Below, piece by piece: positions 1 through 6,560 of a DNA stretch of 64,000 bases. The position numbers were made by a program, and so were the translations under genes. Location of the stretch: contig NZ_CP036348.1 of the NCBI RefSeq assembly GCF_007753095.1, positions 5,867,411 to 5,931,410 of the forward strand, given 5' to 3'. This DNA comes from Rosistilla carotiformis. GTDB lineage: Bacteria; Planctomycetota; Planctomycetia; Pirellulales; Pirellulaceae. The notes under the pieces are model-generated. The model was not told the DNA's origin, did no database searches, and saw only the letters and a program-made list of their open reading frames with translations. Each line of letters starts with the position of its first letter. Positions within the stretch are counted from its first letter, which is position 1.

Positions 1-599
1 ATACCGGGCTGCATTCTCATCGCTCCAAGATCATGGAAGGGCTGCCGACCGCTGGCCTGCCGACGCTGATGCGGAACTGGAGCGAATACGTTTGGTTGGT
101 CAACCACATGATCGAAACCGGGTTCATCAATTCGATCCGCGAGATCTGGTGGGACGTTCGTCCACACCATAATTTTGGCACCGTCGAGGTTCGCGTCTGC
201 GATATGCCTGGCAGCATGGACGATGTTTGCGCGTTGTCGGCGCTGATCCAGTGCCTGGTCAAACAGCTGTCGGACGAGATCGACGAGGGGACCTACCAAT
301 TCGATTGCCATCCGATGATGGTCCAACAGAACAAATGGCGAGCCGCGCGCTATGGGATCGATGCCGGGCTGGTGAACACCTACAGCTACGAAGTCCAACC
401 AGTGGTCGAGGTGGCCGACAGCTTGGCGACGTGGCTCAAACCGATCGCCCAAGAATTGGGCTGCGAGGACGAACTGGCAGAGATTTCCAGGGTCGCTCGA
501 GGCCCCAGCTGGGCCCAACGACAGCGAGATCTATTCGAACTCAGCGGCGACAAAAAAGAGGTCGTCCGCGTTCTAACCGATCAATCGCGGCTCGCCTGA
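1..599 (+). CDS. Carboxylate-amine ligase, GCS2 / YbdK-type (5' truncated)
   Basis: The frame is open from the left edge of the window, so only the C-terminal ~199 residues are present. The conserved block IREIWWDVRPHHNFGTVEVR (from about base 135) is the WW-RP-GT-E-R signature of type 2 glutamate-cysteine ligases and YbdK-like carboxylate-amine ligases, which join an amino acid to glutamate or a related acid using ATP in the cytoplasm. The rest of the fragment is helical and ends near the usual family C-terminus. The substrate cannot be told from this fragment. The next gene is convergent, 22 bp downstream. The Met at base 33 is internal, not the start. Confidence 0.85.
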   Translation, partial: TGLHSHRSKIMEGLPTAGLPTLMRNWSEYVWLVNHMIETGFINSIREIWWDVRPHHNFGTVEVRVCDMPGSMDDVCALSALIQCLVKQLSDEIDEGTYQFDCHPMMVQQNKWRAARYGIDAGLVNTYSYEVQPVVEVADSLATWLKPIAQELGCEDELAEISRVARGPSWAQRQRDLFELSGDKKEVVRVLTDQSRLA

Positions 600-621
600 A
601 TCGGCCGCCGCACGGCTCCGC

Positions 622-1146
622 TTACTGAACCGGTTGTTGCCAATTCAGCGGAGAGGTCGATGGTTTTGGCGCCGGCGGATCATCTTGCATTCCCGCATAC
701 TGAGCGGTGCTGGTTGCCGGTTGTGGCGTCGGAGCAAAATTGGATGCGGGCGTGGACAAAGGAACGGGCTGCCTAGCTTCGGCAAATCCGCGGAAACCGC
801 CCAACTCGCCACCATTCGTCTGAACACTGGCCGTTGGTTGGGCTGCACTATTGCGATCGACAAACGATGACTGAACGACGCCGCTGCCCACAGCCCCGCT
901 GCCGACGGCGGCGTTGTTGCTGGCCAAACTGACTGTCGACGCACTAGCTGCCGCGTTGGCTTGACCGGCTACCGGTTGCCCTTTGTAGTAGCGATCGGGA
1001 ATCGGATAGCTGCCCGTTGCCGGCGGGGGCACGCGGCTTGGCGTGAGCGCCGTCATCGGATTGGGGATCGGCGTCCCTTGACGGCAGCCTGTGGCCAGGG
1101 CCACAAACGCAAGCAAGGCTACAAGTGATTTGGTTTGTTGACGCAT
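622..1146 (-). CDS. Putative lipoprotein, proline/alanine-rich, unknown function
   Basis: The start is placed at the ATG that opens MRQQTKSLVALLAFVALATGC, a classic lipoprotein signal ending in a lipobox (LATGC) with the acylated Cys at residue 21. The frame stays open 30 codons further upstream, but that would bury the signal peptide. The mature ~154 residues are low complexity, rich in Pro, Ala, Ser, Gln and Gly, with no recognisable domain; a cell-envelope location is likely. A shorter overlapping frame on the same strand (645-944) looks like a shadow. The function is unknown. Confidence 0.65.
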   Translation of the reverse strand: MRQQTKSLVALLAFVALATGCRQGTPIPNPMTALTPSRVPPPATGSYPIPDRYYKGQPVAGQANAAASASTVSLASNNAAVGSGAVGSGVVQSSFVDRNSAAQPTASVQTNGGELGGFRGFAEARQPVPLSTPASNFAPTPQPATSTAQYAGMQDDPPAPKPSTSPLNWQQPVQ

Positions 1147-1376
1147 TGCAATCAAGTCACATTTGGATTGAACATCTCTCGAATACCCATTCTCCCACGC
1201 TTTCTGCGGGAACTTGCGATCCACCCTACCAAGCATTTTGGTGGGACGTACAGATCAATTCCCGGGAAAACCCGTTCGGGCAAGCCGAGTTGTCTGTGCT
1301 TTTGATAGCGGTAGCGTCCAGCAGCGAAACACGCCCACGGACACAAAGGGGCCCAACGTCCCATCGGCTTCGTCGG

Positions 1377-1712
1377 TTAGCCCACCAATGTCAACTCACG
1401 CTGACAAGTGTCAACCGGAAGTGACACCCAGGGAGTCGCGATTTCATGCGGGATCATCAGGTCCAGCCTGCGGCCGTCCACGGTAAGCGAGAGCTGAGTT
1501 TGGGCAAACGCGGATTGCTGGCGTCCCAACGATTGCGTGACGCGAATCGCTAACTGAACCGCGTGATAGGACGCGGCTACCGCGTGAACCACAGCGGTTT
1601 CCGCATCGACCTCCAACGAAATCGGTCGGACCGAGCCATGCGTTTGAGCGATCAATTCCGCACTGTATTCGTTCCGCCACTGGTTCTCTCGACTCCATTG
1701 CTCCAAAATCAT
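1377..1712 (-). CDS. Small BON-like protein, candidate sigma-54 target
   Basis: This 111-residue protein carries a stretch (ISLEVDAETAVVHAVAASYH and the following residues to LSLTV) with the strand-helix-strand rhythm of BON domains, but without the usual glycines, so the assignment is weak. No signal peptide or membrane segment is visible. The ATG at 1712 is preceded by AGGGA at good spacing; a GTG two codons upstream (1718) is the alternative. A good -24/-12 sigma-54 promoter match lies at 1765-1780, giving a leader of roughly 40 bases. The gene lies directly downstream of a sigma-54 activator operon on the same strand, which suggests that it is a target. Confidence 0.55.
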   Translation of the reverse strand: MILEQWSRENQWRNEYSAELIAQTHGSVRPISLEVDAETAVVHAVAASYHAVQLAIRVTQSLGRQQSAFAQTQLSLTVDGRRLDLMIPHEIATPWVSLPVDTCQRELTLVG

Positions 1713-1764
1713 CGGCACCGTCCCTGTCAGAAGTACGCAAAAAAGAAGTTACGACCATCAACAG

Positions 1765-1780
1765 AGCAAGCGGGGTGCCA
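1765..1780 (-). promoter_or_regulatory. Putative sigma-54 (-24/-12) promoter for the BON-like gene
   Basis: The minus strand reads TGGCACCCCGCTTGCT. Against the consensus TGGCACG-N4-TTGCW it mismatches only at the seventh base, and the GG and GC are separated by exactly 10 bases as sigma-54 requires. A start point near 1754 would give a leader of about 40 bases. The site lies in the gap between the activator gene and this gene. It was found by eye and not scored against a genome background. Confidence 0.5.
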
Positions 1781-1807
1781 TTGGCTGTATCCACCGATCA
1801 AAACGGT

Positions 1808-3226
1808 CTATCTGCGATAATCCGCCGCAGCGATCCCATGCTTCTTCAGCAGCTTGTGCATCCCCTGGCGCGACAGCCCCGCTTGCTGAGCCGCCTGCGA
1901 AATGTTGCCTGCATGTTTCTCTAGCAACGAAGAGAGGTAGGCATGTTCGGCGTTTTCGATAGCTTCATCTCGCGATGAATTCTCCAGTCCCGACACGCTA
2001 GCCGCCACATCGAGCGTTTTCCGCATCCCGGGTTGGGCAGCTTGCCGGACGGCTTCGGGGAGGTCGCCGACCTCAACACAATCGGTCCGCGCCAGCGCCG
2101 TGGCGCGTTCGATAGCGTTTCGCAGTTCGCGGATATTGCCGGGCCAGTCGTATTGCTGGAAGCACCGCAGTGTTGCATCGGAGAATCCCGAAACCGACGA
2201 TCCGGCCGGTTTCAGTTGAGGAAGAAATCGCTCGGCCAGCAACAGCACGTCGTCGCCGCGGTCGCGCAGCGGAGGGAGTTCGATGTGGATCACACCCAGG
2301 CGATAGAAGAGGTCGCGGCGGAAGCGTCCGGCGGCAACTTCCAGTTCCAGATTCCGGTTGGTGGCACAGATGAATCGCGTGTCAACTTGGACGGGAGTGC
2401 TCTGACCAACCGGCGTGAAGGTTTGCTCTTGGATCGCGCGAAGCAGTTTCGCCTGCGACGTGGCGGGCAGTTCTCCCAATTCGTCGAAGAACGCCGTTCC
2501 CCGATCGCACTGATTCAATAGCCCCACCTGATCCTTCACCGCACCGGTGAACGAGCCTTTGATGTGGCCAAACAGTGCCGATTCGAATAGCGATTCGGGG
2601 ATCGCGGTGCAATCGATCACTTGGAAACGATTCTCTCGGCGGGCGCTGTGTTGGTGGATCGCCCTCGCGATCACCTCCTTCCCCGTGCCGCTTTCGCCAG
2701 TGATCAAGATGTTGGTGTCGACAGCGGCGACGCGGTCGACGATGTCCAGCAGTTCGATCATCTGCGGGCAGCGCGCGATGATCTCGGGGTACCGTTCGTT
2801 TAACGTCCGCGAATCGTCGGTCGGCGCGACTTCAACTTTGGTTGTCGAGGAGGATTGGACCAGGGCGCGGCGAACGCTCCCCAACAGGTCCTCGAATTTG
2901 ACCGGCTTCAATAGATAGTCAGCGATGCCTAACCGCACACTTTCAATTGCCGATGGGACCGACGGCACGCCGGTGATCACGATCATTGGGATTTGAGGCC
3001 AGTTCCCTCGCCCTTCGTGCAGCAATTCCAGCTTCAGATTGCCGGGCATGTTGAGATCCGAAAGGATTAGGTCAAACGGAGCCTCGTGCAACGCGTGCAG
3101 TGCGGCCCCTGCATCGGCGACGCATACGCAGGTATAGCCGGCCTTGCGCAGCAGTTCACCGGTCGTCCGCAGATACAGCGGTTCGTCGTCGGCGATCAAG
3201 ATCCGTGCGGATGGGGTTGGGTTCAT
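1808..3226 (-). CDS. NtrC-family sigma-54-dependent response regulator
   Basis: This 472-residue cytoplasmic transcription activator has three parts. The receiver (about 8-120) has acidic residues in IADDEP, the phospho-acceptor Asp in LSDLNMP and the conserved Lys in LLKPVK. The AAA+ domain (about 145-380) has Walker A GESGTGKE, Walker [13 protein letters not shown] and the sigma-54 contact loop as GSFTGA, a Ser variant of GAFTGA. The C-terminal Fis-type HTH contains [20 protein letters not shown]. The ATG at 3226 is chosen because it begins just before the receiver; an in-frame GTG at 3310 would overlap the kinase gene. It follows the kinase by 46 bp and is its likely phosphorylation partner. 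Confidence 0.93.
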   Translation of the reverse strand: MNPTPSARILIADDEPLYLRTTGELLRKAGYTCVCVADAGAALHALHEAPFDLILSDLNMPGNLKLELLHEGRGNWPQIPMIVITGVPSVPSAIESVRLGIADYLLKPVKFEDLLGSVRRALVQSSSTTKVEVAPTDDSRTLNERYPEIIARCPQMIELLDIVDRVAAVDTNILITGESGTGKEVIARAIHQHSARRENRFQVIDCTAIPESLFESALFGHIKGSFTGAVKDQVGLLNQCDRGTAFFDELGELPATSQAKLLRAIQEQTFTPVGQSTPVQVDTRFICATNRNLELEVAAGRFRRDLFYRLGVIHIELPPLRDRGDDVLLLAERFLPQLKPAGSSVSGFSDATLRCFQQYDWPGNIRELRNAIERATALARTDCVEVGDLPEAVRQAAQPGMRKTLDVAASVSGLENSSRDEAIENAEHAYLSSLLEKHAGNISQAAQQAGLSRQGMHKLLKKHGIAAADYRR

Positions 3227-3272
3227 CGATTCGATCGTGTTGTGAGACGTCGGGGTGAGTCGGGGGACAGAG

Positions 3273-4457
3273 TTATTCTTTTGGGAATACCGCGATGAAT
3301 TTTGATCCACGTCCGACTTGGCTGTCGACTTCGATCGAACCTCCCATCGCTTCGATCAGGCTCCGCGAGACCGACAATCCCAGCCCCATTCCCTGGCGTG
3401 GTTGCCCTGTCTTAGTGCTAAAAAATGGGTCGAAGATCTGGCTCAACGTTTCCGGGGCGATCCCCTCGCCGCGATCCGAAACCTCCACCCGCACCGAATG
3501 CCCGGCCGATTCGACAGCAATCGACACATTTTCTCCCGCGGGAGACGCTTGAATCGCGTTGCGGATCAGATTCAAGAGGATTTGTTTCACCTCCCCTTCG
3601 GAAAGCGTGATTTCGTTCGGACGCTTCGCTGGGTGGAATTCCAGCTGAACGTCGTATTTTTTTGCAACGGGTTCCAGCAGCGACACGACATCGGCGATCG
3701 TGTGTTCGATCGTCAACAGCGATTTATGTTGCGCGCTGGGTCGGTACAGTTGGTACATTTGGTGGGTGATCGAGCTGATCCGTTCGATCTCGCGGTCGAT
3801 CAGTTCCAGCAGTTCGTAATGCTCGTGCTCCGGTGACATGTCGCCTTTGATCAGCGCAAACGCGTTGCGAATTCCCGCCAACGGATTGTTGACTTCATGA
3901 GCAACTCCAGCGGCTAATTGCCCCAACGCGGCAAGCTTTTCCATCTTCCGGCGGTGCATTTCCAGCTGAGCGATCCGCGCCGTTCGCTCCTGCACCAACT
4001 GTTCTAGGTGCTCGGCGTGCAGACGCAGTTGGTCGCGCAGCTTCTGTCGCTCGGTGAAATCGCGTGCACTGGCTCGGAAACCTAAGTGCTTGCCCGATTC
4101 GTCGTACATCGGTTGCCATGAGACCGCCATCCAACGGATGCTTCCATCGCGATGGATGGCCCGAAATTCGACATCGTTTCCGAACTGCCCCGCTTTCGCT
4201 TGATGCATCATCGCGGAGATCCGAGCGCGGTCCTCCGGTACGATCATCGGCAACGGGTAATCGGTCATCGCCAGACACTCGTCGGGCCAATACCCCGTCA
4301 TTCGATGGACCGCTGCATTGACCCACAACAATCGGCCCGATGGCGAGAGCCAACTTTCCCAGTCGTAGGTGTAGTTCGCAATCGCCCGGAAGTAGTCGTT
4401 GCTAATCTCCCCACGGGCGTCGGATGGTAGTTCCGGCTTGGTTTTCATCGCGTTCAT
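3273..4457 (-). CDS. Soluble PAS-domain sensor histidine kinase
   Basis: This 394-residue protein has one PAS domain (about 20-140, with [16 protein letters not shown] and a PAC-like end [13 protein letters not shown]), a coiled coil (about 140-175), a HisKA region with the phospho-acceptor in [15 protein letters not shown], and an HATPase_c domain with N box [10 protein letters not shown] and G boxes DRGEGI and GMGLGLS. There is no transmembrane segment, so by itself it should be cytoplasmic. It sits between a 49-residue membrane protein gene (48 bp upstream) and the sigma-54 response regulator, all on the same strand, making a three-gene operon. The signal sensed by the PAS domain cannot be told. 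Confidence 0.93.
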   Translation of the reverse strand: MNAMKTKPELPSDARGEISNDYFRAIANYTYDWESWLSPSGRLLWVNAAVHRMTGYWPDECLAMTDYPLPMIVPEDRARISAMMHQAKAGQFGNDVEFRAIHRDGSIRWMAVSWQPMYDESGKHLGFRASARDFTERQKLRDQLRLHAEHLEQLVQERTARIAQLEMHRRKMEKLAALGQLAAGVAHEVNNPLAGIRNAFALIKGDMSPEHEHYELLELIDREIERISSITHQMYQLYRPSAQHKSLLTIEHTIADVVSLLEPVAKKYDVQLEFHPAKRPNEITLSEGEVKQILLNLIRNAIQASPAGENVSIAVESAGHSVRVEVSDRGEGIAPETLSQIFDPFFSTKTGQPRQGMGLGLSVSRSLIEAMGGSIEVDSQVGRGSKFIAVFPKE

Positions 4458-4505
4458 TTTAACACCCGCAGCGGTTCGCGTCCCACTGGCTTCTGGGGAT
4501 CGCGA

Positions 4506-4655
4506 TTAGCAAAGCGATCGCAACAGAATTGCGATCACGACCACAAGGATTGCAATCACCTGCCCAAACAAGGTTTCGCGACGGCGAGAAGCGAGAATCT
4601 CTTCGTCGCGTTCGAGCGGATCGACGAGCGTCATTTCCGGGTTGCGCATCAACAT
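4506..4655 (-). CDS. 49-residue single-pass membrane protein upstream of the kinase
   Basis: A short reading frame gives MLMRNPEMTLVDPLERDEEI, then a charged LASRRRETLFG stretch and a hydrophobic helix of about 15 residues (QVIAILVVVIAILLRSLC) running to the C-terminus. The charge pattern (acidic N-terminus, Arg cluster, then helix) suggests one membrane segment with the long N-terminal part in the cytoplasm. The ATG is preceded by AAAGAG about 8 bases upstream; a second ATG two codons later is possible. The stop is 48 bp before the kinase start and a sigma-54-like promoter lies about 60 bp upstream of the gene. A role as membrane anchor or input for the kinase is inference. Confidence 0.6.
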   Translation of the reverse strand: MLMRNPEMTLVDPLERDEEILASRRRETLFGQVIAILVVVIAILLRSLC

Positions 4656-4717
4656 AATGGGACTCTTTCAATCGGAGATAAGAAACGGCACCCCCGTTGG
4701 TGTCGATCACACCACAA

Positions 4718-4733
4718 CGCAATCAACATGCCA
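4718..4733 (-). promoter_or_regulatory. Putative sigma-54 (-24/-12) promoter of the kinase/regulator operon
   Basis: The minus strand reads TGGCATGTTGATTGCG. It agrees with TGGCACG-N4-TTGCW at 10 of the 12 specified positions, with GG and GC exactly 10 bases apart. A start point near 4707 would give a ~50-base leader to the small membrane protein gene. Because the third gene of the operon encodes a sigma-54 activator, autoregulation is a natural reading. It was found by eye. Confidence 0.5.
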
Positions 4734-4917
4734 GATCGCTGAAACGGCAGATAATTGGCAAGTTTGTGGAGAATTCCGAGTCGACGTCCCGAATCGCGTC
4801 AACCGTCGGCGACACTGTCCGGTTCGGTTGACAACCAAACAGCGTCGGCGATCCTGCTAGTCATTGCCACAAGTCGTCCAACCTTCACAACGATCGGCGT
4901 CGCTTTCGATGCTCCGC

Positions 4918-5256
4918 TTACGCATCTGCCGGACGACGTAAGATCGTCACCAGCAGCGACGAGTCTTCGACAGCTTGTAGCGCATGCGGTTCGGCGGCAG
5001 GAAGGTGCAACAGTCGTCCCGATGTCAGTTCGTGTGTCTTGCCCATCGCCGTGAATTCCACTTTCCCTTCCAGGCAATGGACCGTGATCTCGCCTGGTGC
5101 CTTGTGTTCGGCGATCTTCTTCCCCGCGGGAAGGACCATCCGCAACAGTTCCATCGCGTCCGACTTCAACAGCGCGTGGGTCTTCGCCGTGGGAAGCTCG
5201 CTCCCTAAGGGGCCGACGGCGATGATCTCGCCAGATTTTGCGTGGGGAATTGTCAT
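4918..5256 (-). CDS. Small cupin-domain protein
   Basis: This 112-residue protein is a single cupin barrel. The first motif region is KIAEHKAPGEITVHCLEGKV and the second is LLHLPAAEPHALQAVEDSSL, with His residues placed as possible metal ligands. No signal peptide is visible, so it is probably cytoplasmic. The ATG at 5256 is preceded by TTGGAG; an upstream in-frame start (5301) would add 15 residues unlike the fold. It is divergent from the epimerase-like gene at 5619. Cupins of this size range from small-molecule sensors to isomerases, so the exact role is unknown. Confidence 0.8.
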   Translation of the reverse strand: MTIPHAKSGEIIAVGPLGSELPTAKTHALLKSDAMELLRMVLPAGKKIAEHKAPGEITVHCLEGKVEFTAMGKTHELTSGRLLHLPAAEPHALQAVEDSSLLVTILRRPADA

Positions 5257-5618
5257 CCGATGCGGCTCCAAAATTTGAGGGTGACGGGCTGGATGAAACA
5301 TGAGTTCCGGTGACCTCTATTAATGTATACCTTTGAGTGCATTATTGGCAAGCGGCTTCGGAGCGAGTTGGGGCTGTCTGCCGTTCGCCGCGGTTGGGGC
5401 ACGATCCCATCAGCGGATGGCCGCGCCGGAGGAGTCGAAATGTTGAACGCTCCGATGCTTGAACGGTTACACTGGTTACCGCATACGTTTTTCTCGCCTT
5501 CACGGTTGGTGTGACAACCCAGCGTGCTTGGATGAGAAGCTTTTCTTGACCTCCAACGAACCTGCGTCTCGATGGATCGAAGCCGGATCGTGCGACTCGT
5601 ACCCCCTTTTGCAATCCG
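5257..5618. other. Divergent intergenic region
   Basis: This 362-bp gap separates the divergent cupin and epimerase-like genes and should hold both promoters. I see no convincing -35/-10 pair, riboswitch or repeat. A 63-codon frame at 5323-5514 has no family resemblance and was not accepted as a gene. Confidence 0.4.
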
Positions 5619-6530
5619 ATGAAATACAACCGACGCTTCGCGATGGGCGCACTCGCTGCAGGCCTCGCCGCTCGCTGGACTCACGCCGATGAAAAGCCGC
5701 AAAGTTCGGATTCGCCATCCCCATGGGGACCGTTGTGCGTCTTTGCCAAGCCGCTGCAGATGCTGAGTTTCCCGGAGCTGGCCGATCTGTTGGTTAAGCA
5801 GCAGTGGGATGGGATCGAAGCGACCGTTCGCAAGGGAGGCCAGGTGGAGCCGCCGCAGGTTGGGGAGCAATTGCCCAAGCTGGTCGATGCGTTGGCGGCA
5901 AAAGAGAAGCAGGTCGTGTTGTTCGCCAGCGATATCAACAGCGTCGAACAACCGCTGACCGAACCGACATTGCGGGAGGCGGCCAAGTTGGGGATCCGCT
6001 ACTATCGAATGTCCTACTATCGATACGACCTCGATCGACCGATCTTGCCCCAGCTGGATCGATTCACTCGCCAGGTCGAACAGTTGGTACAGCTGAACCG
6101 CGAGGTGGGCATCACGGCGCTCTACCAGAATCACGCGGGGACGCGGTATTGCGGTGCGGGGATGTGGGATCTCTATCGGATTGCTGCCGACCAGCCAAAG
6201 GAACAATTGGCCGTCGCGTTCGACATCCGGCATGCTACCGTTGAAGCCGGGCTGTCGTGGCCGATACATTGGAGCATGTTGCGGGAACATGTCGGCGCGT
6301 TGTATTGCAAAGATTTTCGCTGGAACGAGGCGAAGGTGGAGAACGTTCCGTTGGGATCGGGACTGGTCTCCACCAGCTTTTATGATCGGCTGCGGAAAGA
6401 TCCGATCGCGGGAATCCCCGTTTCGGTCCACATGGAATACATCGATCATCGCGATCCGCAAAAAGCGGCTCAGCGGATCGAAGCGGTCGCCGACGACCGT
6501 CGGGCGATCCGACGCCTGCTGGGAGTTTGA
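5619..6530 (+). CDS. Exported sugar phosphate isomerase/epimerase-like TIM-barrel protein
   Basis: This 303-residue protein begins with a Tat-like signal (NRRFAMGALAAGLAARWTHA) followed by an AP-endonuclease-2-type TIM barrel. Supporting segments are the early LLVKQQWDGIEATVRKGG, a central RYYRMSYYRYD, ITALYQNHAGTRYCGAG, and late strands with VAFDIRHATVEAG, ALYCKDFRWNEAK and VSVHMEYIDH, whose His, Asp and Glu residues fit a divalent metal site. Many such proteins in planctomycetes are exported and thought to act on sugars. It is followed after 30 bp by the synthetase/GNAT gene on the same strand. The substrate is unknown. Confidence 0.85.
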   Translation: MKYNRRFAMGALAAGLAARWTHADEKPQSSDSPSPWGPLCVFAKPLQMLSFPELADLLVKQQWDGIEATVRKGGQVEPPQVGEQLPKLVDALAAKEKQVVLFASDINSVEQPLTEPTLREAAKLGIRYYRMSYYRYDLDRPILPQLDRFTRQVEQLVQLNREVGITALYQNHAGTRYCGAGMWDLYRIAADQPKEQLAVAFDIRHATVEAGLSWPIHWSMLREHVGALYCKDFRWNEAKVENVPLGSGLVSTSFYDRLRKDPIAGIPVSVHMEYIDHRDPQKAAQRIEAVADDRRAIRRLLGV

Positions 6531-6560
6531 CGTCGCCGTGTCTGGAAGGGAAACCTACAT

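Noticed and set aside
5253-6461. 402-codon minus-strand frame opposite the TIM-barrel gene
   Set aside because: It covers the recognised epimerase-like gene in antisense and overlaps the cupin start.
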